Shown: positions 36,101 through 46,434, numbered from the stretch's first letter. The stretch: 64,000 nucleotides of DNA from Siphonodentalium dalli (GCA_032622095.1 CP136064.1:215776205-215840204), one strand, 5' to 3'. Numbers and translations: made by a program. Notes: generated by a model not told the origin, from the letters alone.

Positions 36101-36749
36101 TACCATTTGAAAGAGGAAGCTCCAAACATTGTATTATCAACTTATCAGGTGTAATAAACTGTGGACATGTTGTTTTTGTTGAGTTTCCAATGTGTTTTGT
36201 CATCAAGATTGAAGTAAAAATCAGTATTATTTTCAATGCAAGCGGAATAACTCTACATATTAAAGATAGAGTTCTTCCCCTTCATTGAAAAAGTTTTGAA
36301 TTCTGTTGCATTCTGGGTGCCAGAGGGGGGAAGTCTTCATCAGTTTTCTATTTCGCTGTGGGCATCTTCTGAGACACAGGTGTTTCAAATAGTGATGAAT
36401 TATAGTATTTTAATCATATTTTATGGCATAGATTGTTATTAAAACCGTATAACAAGTCACTATAAAAAATAATCGGTTACTCGAAAATTAAGTGGGCCTT
36501 TAATTATCACCTTGTACTAAATGGCAAACAAGTCAGCCTCTATAATTGCTAACCGATGGGTTTTTTTTCCAACGATCCAAATTTACCTCCAATAGTTATT
36601 ACGTGTTTCTCGTTGAATGTATCTCTGGTAAATTTCACGCCGATTGAAGTTTTTCCAACTCCACTGTTCCCGACAATTGCAATCTTTAAGGCGGTTGTGT
36701 TGACAATGTGTTGATTCTCATCTTCGGATACTTCGCTCCACCTCGGCAT
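27008..36749 (-). CDS. Divergent Rab-family small GTPase, five coding exons (215 aa)
   Basis: Exons (- strand order): 36749-36587, 33958-33807, 32576-32454, 28079-27986 and 27123-27008. They join to 648 nt in one frame with stop TGA. Motifs: P-loop GNSGVGKTS (27-35), TIGGSFLQKTI (52-62), [20 protein letters not shown] (74-93), GNKSD (132-136), ETSAK (161-165) and C-terminal KRCCR for prenylation. It is a membrane-traffic GTPase by family. Class is unclear: [9 protein letters not shown], YLRDS and IMLVGNKSDL..KRQV recall Rab6, whereas the exon layout equals the neighbouring Rab5-like gene. Start: ATG at 36749 is in frame, but the open frame continues 10 codons up to a splice acceptor at 36780-36781, so an upstream coding exon is possible. 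Confidence 0.85.
27831..27936. mobile_element. Short MITE with ~29-bp TIRs
   Basis: ATCTGCAACTCGTCCCCAG and TTTATAGCGA at the left are mirrored by TCGCTATAAACTGGGGGACG and GAGTTGTAGAT at the right. It lies in intron 4 of Rab gene 2, 50 bp from exon 4. Confidence 0.6.
27986..28079 (-). CDS. Rab gene 2, exon 4
   Basis: 94 nt, phase 0 to phase 1. It encodes EGQSLAEMRN, then MLFVETSAKTGENIESLFHKL. The acceptor is TTTTTTGCAG and the donor GTAATC. The length is identical to exon 4 of the Rab5-like gene. Confidence 0.88.
28160..28470. repeat. Dispersed repeat (two similar blocks), copy 1
   Basis: It shares 'agaaatggtaacg', 'caagatcatatattatat', 'gaatgaccaactca' and 'gaaattgaaattcccaac' + 'accggactcggcctccgg' with 38070-38520. 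GGTCGCARTTCGACTTTTAA vaguely resembles a Pol III B box, so a SINE origin is possible but weak. Confidence 0.5.
28845..28903. repeat. End fragment of the CACGTCCCTG family
   Basis: A G-run, then 'tcgagacaccccaacc' and 'tgtcgccacgtccctgt', match the right end of 40255-41020. Confidence 0.5.
29100..29461. mobile_element. TTAA-type MITE2 (AGGTACTCAATCCGA ends)
   Basis: TTAA-AGGTACTCAATCCG at the left and CGGATTGAGTACCT-TTAA at the right; 362 bp. The interior includes 'gagccggggaacccaccca' near 29153. Related copies: 34533-34856 and 46435-46902. It lies in intron 3 of Rab gene 2. Confidence 0.75.
29466..29816. other. Intronic DNA, nothing firm
   Basis: There are imperfect inverted repeats around 'gaatcattcgacaaacctcg' and 'tctgacgaggtttgccgaat', perhaps a small decayed fold-back. 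No gene. Confidence 0.3.
29817..30222. mobile_element. TTAA-type MITE1
   Basis: TTAA (29813-29816) and TTAA (30223-30226) flank AAGCCCACTTAATT...AATTAAGTGGGCCT. The interior has 'caccaagtgatagaggttctc' and 'accggatcagttgataat'. Confidence 0.75.
30638..32269 (+). mobile_element. Tandem-core element family A, copy 2, with MITE1 inside
   Basis: It starts TGTCCCCCGAA and a TCCG-rich stretch, and ends TTCGGGGGGACTTGTGG + CCTGGCGGCC + TTTTATTA. Repeated cores of ~150-170 bp carry 'gtccggacgataactc', 'aggtcaagttcgaat' and 'ggagttatgccccttt'. One MITE1 copy is inserted at 31128. It lies in intron 3 of Rab gene 2, antisense to it. Confidence 0.65.
31128..31604. mobile_element. TTAA-type MITE1 nested in family A
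   Basis: TTAA (31124-31127) then AGGCCCACTTAATTTTCGAG; the right end is CGAAAATTAAGTGGGCCT. The right target copy is mutated to TTAC. Confidence 0.75.
32454..32576 (-). CDS. Rab gene 2, exon 3
   Basis: 123 nt, phase 0 on both sides. It encodes ETFLDATSWLDEV, then VIMLVGNKSDLSHKRQVAEV. The donor is GTAAGT and the acceptor TTATTTTAG. Confidence 0.88.
32960..33397. mobile_element. TTAA-type MITE1 in intron 2 of Rab gene 2
   Basis: The left end is AGGACCACTTAATTTTCG (one change) and the right end ATTAAGTGGGCCT-TTAA. The interior is close to the copy at 8441. Confidence 0.75.
33807..33958 (-). CDS. Rab gene 2, exon 2
   Basis: 152 nt, phase 1 to phase 0, encoding SFLQKTI through [11 protein letters not shown] to IVYDITQR. 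The acceptor is GATTGCAG and the donor GTCAGT. Length and phase match exon 2 of the Rab5-like gene. Confidence 0.88.
34141..34229. repeat. CT-rich simple-sequence tract
   Basis: Runs of CTCT, CCTA and CCCT units; low-complexity polypyrimidine. Confidence 0.85.
34533..34856. mobile_element. TTAA-type MITE2, right end degenerate
   Basis: TTAA (34529-34532) followed by AGGTATTCAATCCGATTAG. Internal arms 'gattcgagtcgaggaaccca' and 'tcctcgactcgaatcaaat' are inverted copies. The expected CGGATTGAGTACCT end is missing. It lies in intron 1 of Rab gene 2. Confidence 0.6.
34857..35424. other. Intronic DNA, nothing recognised
   Basis: AT-rich; no repeat or coding signature seen. Confidence 0.4.
35425..35560. 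mobile_element. MITE with TTTGCAGAATGAGGTCCCC ends, copy 2
   Basis: 'gtgtctgtcatttgcagaat' then GAGGTCCCCAG at the left and 'accctctgttgacctcattc' at the right. Same family as 6703-6950, including the preceding 'gccttgaaata'. Confidence 0.6.
36042..36499. mobile_element. TTAA-type MITE1, intact ends
   Basis: TTAA (36038-36041) + AGGCCCACTTAATTTTCGA at the left; TTCGAAAATTAAG... hmm-free right end CGAAAATTAAGTGGGCCT + TTAA (36500-36503). 458 bp. It lies 88 bp downstream of the first exon of Rab gene 2, inside intron 1. Confidence 0.8.
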
Positions 36750-36779
36750 CAGCTCGTTGAATTCAACGATATCCTCATG
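36587..36779 (-). CDS. Rab gene 2, first recognised exon
   Basis: The acceptor TTTCTAG precedes an open frame HEDIVEFNEL, then MPRWSEVSEDEN and the P-loop GNSGVGKTS. It ends TIG plus one nucleotide at donor GTAAAT (phase 1, as in the Rab5-like gene). Whether the first ten codons are translated depends on an upstream exon that I did not find with confidence. A weak candidate starts MSRELIL near 37932 on the - strand, but its donor (GTAGAG) is poor. Confidence 0.8.
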
Positions 36780-37040
36780 CTAGAAATAAATCGTATAAAT
36801 CCACGTGACCCACGTAATAATGCAATGAGTAATATGGTCTACACGTGGAAAGACTAAGATTTTGTGTTAACACTGAAAACTAAACTAAATTGATATAATA
36901 AAGGAGATAATGAATCATACATGCAAAACAAATTTGCGAGTTAAATAATGTATGATACTCACATCTATAATTGCAAAGGACTGTACATGACACGCAGTTG
37001 TTACTTATTCTCTATACCATATAAACTAACTCTACTTAGT

Positions 37041-37440
37041 TAAAGACACATCGTGGACTTATTGCACTACCGTAAATAAAATTGATAAGTTAATACTCCC
37101 AACACTTTTTTCTCTATACTGGAAGAAAGAGTGTAACAATATTACTTTTAGATTGTCACAAATTTCAATCACATCGACTGCGCCATTTCAGAGAACACAA
37201 CGTCTTAACTATGCGCACATGTAAATATTAACCCTTTTATTCAGGGCGCATTATTGGCGATAAATAAAATATAAGGCAATGATTTCACCAGCATTATTCA
37301 CCGCGTGTACATCGCTTATAACAAAGACGCTGTTTTCTGCATATTTGGATATCAATTTTATGAAAATAATTAATTTAGGCAAGATTATTTGCTCTCGTCT
37401 GTTGTGGTAACCTCATCGGAGTTTTCACATCACATTAAGA
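37041..37440. repeat. ~390-bp dispersed repeat, copy 2
   Basis: Co-linear with 21149-21531: starts TTAAAGACACATCGTGGACT and ends near 'cacatcacattaa'. Both copies lie beside Rab gene exons, probably by chance. Confidence 0.5.
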
Positions 37441-38069
37441 GGTATAATCACAGCACTTTCACTAGATTACCTACCGTATATTACTATTCAGGGTTGTAGT
37501 CAGATAATGGCCGAATTTAGAATGTGATGAATTGCCCACATATAAATATCCTTCCTATATTTCTTGACACATTATCACAATTTTATCGGTCCGGCCACAA
37601 CTTTTAAGTCTAAATTAATAAAAAAAAATTAAATCACAAAATTCCACCAATTACGACCGCCGTTTTGACCGCCATCTTGAAGAACATTTAGTACGTGTAC
37701 TCGCAATGTTAGTATTGAAACCAGTGGATATCGATGCTGCGAATGTTATATCATTGACAATACTCCCGCATCAACATAACGGCTTGATTTGTGTACAACC
37801 ACGTCTAAGGTATCAACACAACAGCTAATTATATAAAGACCCGCCACCCGGCCAGGGCACGTGACCCAGCTGGTCTGTGAATAAAAGTTGTGCTTCAACG
37901 TGTTCAATCTCTACCAGAATCAGTTCTCGACTCATTGTAACTGATAAAGCGTGGGCGTTTGGCGACGCTGTGAGAGCTTCGTTGTGCTTGTGAATACAGA
38001 GGCTGATGTGTCTTCGTTAAAGGCTCACTTACTGTTTGATTCCCCATGTAAATCACATTATACAAGAAA
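37441..38069 (-). other. Upstream region of Rab gene 2
   Basis: No certain feature. A possible 5' exon on - would start MSRELIL (ATG near 37932), but its splice donor is weak. No promoter element is convincing. Confidence 0.25.
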
Positions 38070-38520
38070 ATGTATGTCAGAAATGGTAACGCGCTCAAGA
38101 TCATATATTATATATCCATGATTGCAATTATAGAATATAAAATATATTGGTTTTGCGAATGACCAACTCAGAATTCAGTTAAAATAACAATAACAACCAG
38201 CACTTAATTAACGAACCGGAGGCCGACTCGGCCGTCTTCGACCACAACCCCCAGTGGGCTGCAGAACGAAAAATGTCTATAAAAGTTGAAATATAAGACA
38301 TCACAAATTATCTTTTTCATTTCTTTTATTTGTAATTGGCATAGCTTATCACAAACCAAAATTCAACATTACTGACATAATGTTAACGACAATCAACGAA
38401 ATTGAAATTCCCAACTACACCTTCTACCGGACTCGGCCTCCGGTCGCAATTCGACTTTTAATCCTCCCAAAAATTCCCATTCTATAAATAAAACACCCAT
38501 GCGCCCAGGCGAAACAAGAA
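38070..38520. repeat. Dispersed repeat, copy 2
   Basis: Blocks 38070-38180 and 38396-38520 match 28170-28265 and 28310-28425 in order. The middle contains 'ggaggccgactcggcc', an inverted echo of the 'ccggactcggcctccgg' block. Confidence 0.5.
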
Positions 38521-38570
38521 TCTCTACACTAGAGATCGCGCGCGTAATACATAACATTATTATACTATAG

Positions 38571-38910
38571 TACATGCCATTTGAAAGAGGAAGCTAAAAA
38601 CAAACATTACATTATCAACTTATCCGGTCAAATAAACTGTTATGTGAACACATTGTTTTTGTCGAGGTACCGACGTGCGTCCTGAGTGGTTCTGGCCAAC
38701 TTCTGCGCTTAGTTTTTATCTGAACTGTACTGCAAATCTATTATCGATGCTGTTGGAATAAATTCATACCCTAGTTTTTAATTGTGTTGTATTTTTGTTA
38801 AATAAGGAGGATCTTGTATGTGAATCTGATCAGCTCTATCATTTGGTGAACACCCCTTGACCACAGTTGTTCTATGTTCTGGTGGCATATATATATATAT
38901 ATATAAATTT
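38571..38910. mobile_element. Internal fragment of MITE1
   Basis: 'catttgaaagaggaagct', 'cttatccggtcaaataaact' and 'gttctggtggcatatata' are interior MITE1 blocks; both termini are missing. Confidence 0.5.
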
Positions 38911-39681
38911 GGTCTTATTACATGCCAACAATATCCAATAACACTGACTCTTATTCCATGGGCTGGTTGGACCCCCTCATGCACCAACAATACTTAGCTT
39001 CTATTGTATATCCATGTACCCTGATGTGTACTGTTCTGAAAAACTGATGTTAACAGAAAATATTTTGGGACCTACAGTGTATCTACAGGGTCAAAGTTTA
39101 GCCTTTTTTTCGATCATGATGGAGTGGGGGAAACGGTAATCCTATGTAAGTGATTTTAACAGGTGGTTGGATTTTACAGGTGATGTAACGTACTGGGACA
39201 ACGATAATAGAATATTGAATTGCCAGTTGATTAAATAAAATGTTTAATAACCAAGTGAGTCACAATTTGCTCCCTTTTCTGAGCAGCAGAGAATAATATA
39301 GGGGATATATGTGAAAAATCATCTTTTTTACCAAATTTGATTACCAGTTTGCAAGCCATCTTGAGTATTTTTGTCTAAAAATACCTCAGTGTGACACATT
39401 TAGGACAGATAAAAACAATAAACACATTTGATACCAAAAATAGTTCCATTTTACTTTTTTTTTAAATGGTCCAAACCTGAAAAGTGAATTTTTACCGATG
39501 TTGATGTCCAGCTTGTGAGAAAAAAAAATCCAATATTTTTGGTAATGTCAGTGGCTACAATAGTAACAATTAACCCGATGTGCATCATTTAAGTTAGAAT
39601 TCAATGTATAGAAGGCGTATTAGTCAATTGTATTCATCAACCACAACTTCTTGTAAACGATTGCAGGGCACATGTGGCAAT
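38911..39681. other. Intergenic, nothing recognised
   Basis: No gene, repeat or RNA seen apart from short A- and T-runs. Confidence 0.4.
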
Positions 39682-41627
39682 AGAGACCTTTCGCATCCTC
39701 ACGTTTACGATTACGAATACGGATAGCTATTCGTAGTCGTAAGTCCATCCGTGTGGCCAAAAAGTCCTTTCGCAAAACGACTACGCGTAAGAGTTTTGAC
39801 GAACACGTACCATCATTATTTCGTACCACTTTTACAACTCAAAGCGTGTGTTTGGTATACAGTCCCTTAATACTTCACTTATCGTCTCATTTGCAACAAT
39901 GCGATAATCATGACCTGTTTATATTGTCAATAATTCGACCAGTCACAACGTACGACCCGGGATTCTCGTGATATATTATGGCAATACAGGTATAAATGCC
40001 AGGTCATATGTGGTGGAAATTCAGTTCGTTGTTATCATGGATGACCTGATAGGCGTTATGCTGATGGGGGAAGAGCGGTTCCTAAATTTGGACCTCACAT
40101 CAACCACGACGCCACCAATTCAAGACCCTTTCAGTCCGCAATTTTATTTCAATGCGATTTCGGCAGGAAGACAATCTAGCCAGATATGCCATCCCCCACA
40201 ATTTACGACAGAATTATCCATAATTGTCATCGTTATTATGTAATATGTATGTGCAAGGACGTGGCTAGAGGGTTTCCGTTGGGGTGTGCACACGACTACG
40301 GGCAATAGACCAGGACCCACCGGACCGACCATGGTTGTTCGGCCCGGTGTGAGAAAATTGTGAAAACTAAACAAGAAAATCGCAAAATCCTAGCATCTAG
40401 ACTGACCTCAAGCTTTCCTAGTGTTGGAAATTTCAAACCTCATACTCTCCCTTAGTTTGGAAATTTTCAGTCAACAATTTTAACCAAATGTAGTAAAATA
40501 TTGTTTTCTTAAACTCATTAGCAGTTTTTTATTGGCCACGGGGAGGGACCAGGACACACCGGGCGAAAGTTTTTTTTAAACGTGAACAAGAAAATCGCAA
40601 AATCCTAGCCTCAAGCATTCATATAGTTGGAAATTTCCAACTGATGACAATTCCAGTGACAATTTTGACCAAATGTAGGACAATATTATTTTCTTAAATT
40701 AACTAGAAGTTTTTGACTGGCCACGGGGAGGGACCAGGACACAAGCTTTCCAAGTGTTGGAAATTTCCAACCTGACACCCCTAAACTGATGGCCATTTCA
40801 GTCCAAAATTTTTATCAAAAGAAGGAAAATATGCAAATATTGGTCCAAAAACAATAAATTCCCCACAATAAGTTGTTTGAAAATCAAACTACAAGAACAT
40901 TTTCAACCTATTGTTGGTGTAAAATTTCCAACTAATGTTGTGTCAGGTATGAAATTTCCAACTGTTGAAAATTTTGACCAAAGTTGGAGGGTGAGACACC
41001 CCCCTGTCGCCACGTCTCTGTGTATGTGTATTGGAAATCAAATATCCTATTCTATCCAGGCCTATCACCTCTTTGGGTTTGGGGAAATCAGACATAAGGT
41101 TGCTGTGCTCGCTGATGTGCATCACTTCTGAATTGGTCCTATCCAATCGAAACAAAGTCGACACGGTGATGTCGGTGGGTGTGCCACATATTCTTTTAGT
41201 ACCACCAAATCCATGTCAATCGTGTATTTTTGGCGACTGGTTTCATAGTGCACTTCTATATATTACTGCAAAGTGTTGTGTCGCAGCCAGCGATTACTAT
41301 CCGTTGTGAATAGCGATCTTATTTCGCGGGAAGCTCGAGATTCACGACGACGAGTACAGTGATTGCCAATATAAACAGCACATCGAGGTCGTAGCTCAAT
41401 ACAACTGGATGCTTTACATGATATACATATACAGTCTCGAACGGAGTAAAGTGATATATTGCAGAAAATAAATTTCAGGTGTTATTTGAGCTCATTAGAA
41501 ACCATGAAATCGTAACCGTTATTGCGGATAGTAAAATACGACAACGATTAGAAAGTACACAAATGTTGGTGACGTAGTACCCTATCCGTATCCGTAATCG
41601 TAAACGTGAGTTTTGCGAAAGGTCTCT
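39682..41627. mobile_element. 1.95-kb element with ~45-bp TIRs, containing a nested repeat
   Basis: AGAGACCTTTCGCATCCTCA + CGTTTACGATTACG at the left is mirrored at the right by CGTAATCGTAAACGTGAG + TTTTGCGAAAGGTCTCT. AAT adjoins both ends and may be a target duplication. No transposase was recognised. The CACGTCCCTG-type element at 40255-41020 lies inside it. Confidence 0.55.
40255..41020. repeat. CACGTCCCTG-ended element with internal ~190-bp repeats
   Basis: Ends 'aaggacgtggc' and 'gtcgccacgtctctg' are inverted. Inside, 'aagaaaatcgcaaaatccta', 'caagctttccaagtgttgga', 'gaaatttcca' and 'ggccacggggagggaccagg' recur two or three times. Non-coding. A related copy is 42455-43030. Confidence 0.55.
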
Positions 41628-41945
41628 AATCTCTACCATTTTCCACGCCATTTTGAGCCAGTGACAATTTTGGTTCCATTGAGTTGGAATATTCATAAGT
41701 AATGGTATACCTCACTTACATTGTACAGTTCTGCTCATTTATTTTTGAAATATGACTACGAATACCACTTATTATTGAACTTTTATACCACGTTCTGTAA
41801 AATCTAATTTTTGAAGGATCGGAAGGGGATGGGACTCACATAATAGCATATTCCATTGCTCCAATGATCAGCTAACATGAAAAAATACAAAATAAAGTCC
41901 CAATTCTCAACCAGTTCCAAACAACAGGAACTGATCTAGAAGATA

Positions 41946-43436
41946 TAACCCTTGGAACAAACGTCGCACTACCGACGAATCTAATTCAATTAGAATTAGA
42001 CTCGAGTTTAATTCATAATTCGTCTGTTGAAACAAACGTCGCATTTAATTCAAGACGAATCTAAATGATTTCTTAAAATGGCATAAAGCGTTCATAAGGG
42101 TTTTCGTCAAAACGGCTAAAATAGGAAGTTTTATATCAATTCTAAAAGGTAAAATTTAGTGAGAAAATATGGCTTTTGACTTCCAAGCGACGGAATTAAT
42201 GTTACTATTCTGAGGAGTGGAAATTATTGGTTTTATATCGCTATTTCGTAAGTATTTGATACATATTTTAGGTCGGACATGATTCTTTAGGTGGTATTTT
42301 GCTTTGAACTTGTCTGAAAGAAATCAGGTCCAGTTTATTTGTATACGAAAACGTTGTACCGTTTTAACAATTTAATAGCAAGTTGAGGTCAACGCGCTAT
42401 ATCATTATATATATATTGCGTCAGTATGCCACGTGGTAAAATAACCATGGCGGGCAGGGACGTACGGCTATAGGGTCTCGGTTGGGGGGGGGGCTAATAC
42501 ATTTGCGTAATTCAATATGCACCCCTTGGCTGTTCCTTCACATGCCTGGATAATAGCCTATTTTGAATGGATCAGTAGACTTGTGATCATGCACTGGGCG
42601 GACCATGGTTCTCCCAGTAGAAGAAAAATCAGAGATCTGAACATGAAAATCCTATCATAGTTTGGCACAGCGGGAGAAAACTTTGAACATGAAAACCGCA
42701 AAAACCTATATAGCATTAGACTGGCCTCAAGCTTTCCAAGTGCTGACAATTTCCAACCTGACACCCACACGAAGGTTGGAAAATTTCCAACTGATGACCA
42801 TTTAAGTTCATAATTTTGAACAGAAGCATAGGAAAATAATTAGCAGTTGTTTTGGCTGGCAACGGGGGTCATGAGGGACAGGCCATTTCAATCAAAATGT
42901 TGGATCAAAAGTAGGAAAATATGCAAATGTTGGTCTAAAAACAACAAATTCCCCAATAATTCATTGCTGGAAAATCAAATTACAAAAACAATTTCAACCA
43001 ATCGTTGATGTTAAATTTGCACACGTCCATGCACAGTATAGCGTGTATATCCAAACGGAATAAATATTTATTTAGTGCGTCTACTCGCATTTAATTTGAA
43101 ACAAACGTCGCACTTTCGTCGACTCGAATTCAAATACCACCAAATTACGTCATGCTCGTTGGTGTTTTCCAGTTTCAATTGGAATTCCCTCATTAGCATA
43201 TCATTATGCAGCTCGTTTGCATGTCTCCGAATTAAATTCGAGTCGACGGTGATGCGACGTTTGTTTCAAACACGGATCTCAGATGCATCAGCAATTAAAT
43301 TCGTGTTGACCACACGCATTCTTCGTCGGTAGTGCGTCTACTCGCATTTATTTGCAACAAACGTCGCACTACCGACGAATCTAATTCAAATAATTGAATT
43401 CGATTCGTCGGTAGTGCGACGTTTGTTCCAAGGGTT
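41946..43436. mobile_element. 1.49-kb fold-back element with ~45-bp TIRs
   Basis: TAACCCTTGGAACAAACGTC + GCACTACCGACGAATC at the left; the exact inverse GATTCGTCGGTAGTGC + GACGTTTGTTCCAAGGGTTA at the right. Further inverted copies of ACAAACGTCGCACT lie near 42030-42065, 43100 and 43245-43375, so the right side is itself a compound palindrome. It contains 42455-43030. Confidence 0.6.
42455..43030. repeat. CACGTCCCTG-family element, second full copy
   Basis: It begins 'cagggacgtacggctatagg' and ends 'gcacacgtcc'. The interior 'caagctttccaagtgctg' and 'aatttccaacctgacaccc' matches 40255-41020. Confidence 0.5.
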
Positions 43437-45700
43437 AGTGATAAATAATCATATTTCCACTTCATGTGGCCATTTTGGTGGCCATCTTAGACGGAGAGTT
43501 CCAATTTTGTCGCCCAAAAAAAAGAGGTATTACATATTAGCTTCACAATAAAATATACATTTGTATACATAATTAGCATCAAACTGATGTATAAAAAACG
43601 GTGACCATGTTGGGCGTGAAGTTAAGTCCTGGGATTGGTGGTGCAGGGTATCCTATCTGCTCCCAGACTTTTATATTTGTGTTTTCATCGCCGTTGTGTG
43701 ACATTTTGACAGCTGGTGACGTTATCAATAATAACATTATATTTTTTGGCTACTAGTGGGTTCAGTATTCAAATACCTACAACATGACACATACCTGTCA
43801 AATTCCAATCACAATGAGATCACTTACATGGAATTACCGTTCCCCACCACATCGTGGTCATGAAAAATGCAAACTGGGTAAGGCAATACTTTGACCCATA
43901 GATACACGAGGACCCAAAACATTTGCTGTTCATATAATTTTTCCTGAACGATACACATTAGGGTACAAGTAAAATACCAAAAGAAATTCAGTAGTGTGGG
44001 GTGTGCATGAGGGATCCCACCACTACATGTACTATATATATATGTATATATATATAATCGGGGACTCAAGTTAAAGTTAACGCCATGCACAGCATGTTAA
44101 ATTGTATATAATGTAGCATAGCCGGTGTCTCAAGCTGGCGTGAATGAAGGAAACTTTGATTATCCATCAGATTCTTGTGACGCTGTGTGAGCTTAATAAT
44201 AGCCACAACAACCGCTTGTGTACATAATTTACACAGTGCGGATATGATTCATTGCATTGCTTTTGGATTATTAAACGAAGTTTCGATGACATGCATATCG
44301 TAACCGATAATATACTGTATCCTTTGGGTGTGACATTTCTCTCATTTCAAAATTTAGACTGTTAAAGCATAATAAATTTACAAACCTTTCGGTAATCAAG
44401 AAGCAATGTGTGTGACAAGAAACTGCACCATGCACGGTCCGTTTGGTATGCTTCTCCGTCTGATTTTAAGCGCTCAGTGTTTATAAAAGAGATCACCCAG
44501 CGTGGACGGTCATATTATACGCTTGATCGTTGAATAATAATGCAAGTACATCGCTGTTGTTAAATCCACTGACAAATACGGAAGTATATACTATGGACTT
44601 CACTATTATTATGAACGACGTTGTCTGTTGGTATTTTTGAAATGGTAATTAAACCATGAAAAGGGAATCCCTGAGTTTAGTTGCAAACAATACGAGAGTG
44701 GTAATACAGGCGCAAATAAAAGAAGCTCATATATAGATGTGCAAATTATCGTGTGTATCGAAAGTAGTTGTGTACACCCATTTGAGCATTGCATATAACC
44801 TGTGACTAATATTCTATATTAGTCCCAGATATAACACCCCAATGGTACTTTAAAAATTGACAACTTGAGTTACATTCAGAACGAACTCATCCAGGGTTTA
44901 TTCGACCCTTTACTACTTTTTGCTGTTAACATACCGGGGCAATGACTGGGAATCCCCCGAATATATATTTTCTTTCGCGACACAGCGTGCATGTGTGACG
45001 TTAATTTTAGTAGCAGTTACATCACATTCATGTATAGATCACGTCATGACTCTATAATTTGGCTACGCCCGTTGAGATATATCATGTACTCCACCAGTTC
45101 AAAACATGGATATGTTTTGATTCTCTAACTTTATAACATTGAAAAATCAACGCAGGGTGTAATATATTTCTTAGTTAATACATGTTCCTACATATACATG
45201 TATAATGTGTTTCACAGTAAGTGAAGGCCCCAGTTCGCTCTAGATAGCACGAATTTGACGACTTTTGTGAGCGGATTTTCTTTTGCATCGCTTACAAACG
45301 TGGAATTTCTCCCGGGTAATCAATTCAATGTTTATTCATTTGCGAAATCGGCTCGCAAAGGTCGCATAAATCATAAAATCTCGAGCTGGGACCACCCCAC
45401 ATACTGGGCTACGGTGAAAATAGATTATCAAGGAAAGATACTAACAAAGAAATATATCCCCTGTGTAGTTTGTTCGACGTTAAAAAGTTCTCAGTCATAA
45501 CATCAAAAAGTCCCCAGGTTTTGAACGGTTGGAACATGATCCCTATACGCGGTCTTAGCCAGAGTAGAGAATCGTGGGCATAATCTACACCACACGATGC
45601 AATCGATTGAAGGATTCAGAGGACTGACAGACGATTCAAAGGTCCAAAAGCGAGGGTTCGACGAAAAGATATCTTGATATTCCATCCAGTACGTATTATT
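43437..45700. other. Intergenic, no supported gene
   Basis: A 23-bp AT stretch (about 44034-44056) is the only clear repeat. A lone open frame at 45255-45500 has no recognisable domain and no partner exon. Confidence 0.4.
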
Positions 45701-45774
45701 TAAAGGTACAATAAAACCTTCCGCATTATCGTTGTTTTAGACCAGAAGTCGAACATTTTCCTACTTTCAGTCAT

Positions 45775-46277
45775 GGGGGGGGGGGGGGGTCTGATATAGC
45801 CATTAGTTGGATGTTTGCAATCACCAGGGGGGGGGGGCGTTATGAGGTTGTACATTTTCCAACAGTGGAAGTTTGAGATGATCATGGAAACTCCCGCACT
45901 TGTTAATGTTGGTTTGCTTGGGGGGGGGGGGGGGGGGGGTTACTTGTGAAATTAAACTCCACGGCTGGACACTCCAATGGGCCTTCTATATTCACGTCTC
46001 TTTGTGTTCCCCACCACACGAACGACCGATTGAGGGAAAAGTATCCGCGTTATCCATGTGGGAGGCTCGTTTTAAAAATTGAAATAATTTAATGATGGTC
46101 AAATGCACATATAACAACGAGAGGCCGATCACGATCGACATATGTTTAACCCATAACTCGGCGATAGCGAGTAGTTCTAACTGATAATCAGTACCCAACA
46201 TGATTCAAAAGCTCAAATAATTGATCTTAAGAAGGGTTAAAGTATTTGGTGTGTGTGGGGGGGGGGGGGGGGGGGGG
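45775..46277. repeat. Cluster of long G-homopolymer runs
   Basis: Runs of about 15 (45775-45789), 11 (45827-45837), 20 (45920-45939) and 21 G (46257-46277) on the + strand within 500 bp. All are on the same strand. Lengths may carry sequencing error. Confidence 0.8.
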
Positions 46278-46434
46278 TAGTTTTAAATAACTAACTCATT
46301 GACAGCAAAAGTGTTAAACCCCTATATCTCTGCACTTTTGACCTGATATTCAAATCTCATTCTCTTCTAAAGAGATATTATAATTTGTTGATAAACGTGA
46401 CTGCTTAGAACAACATATTTAAATTGAACTTTAA

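Noticed and set aside
37890-37932. First coding exon of Rab gene 2 (MSRELIL)
   Set aside because: Poor splice donor (GTAGAG) and no supporting motif; kept only as a weak possibility.
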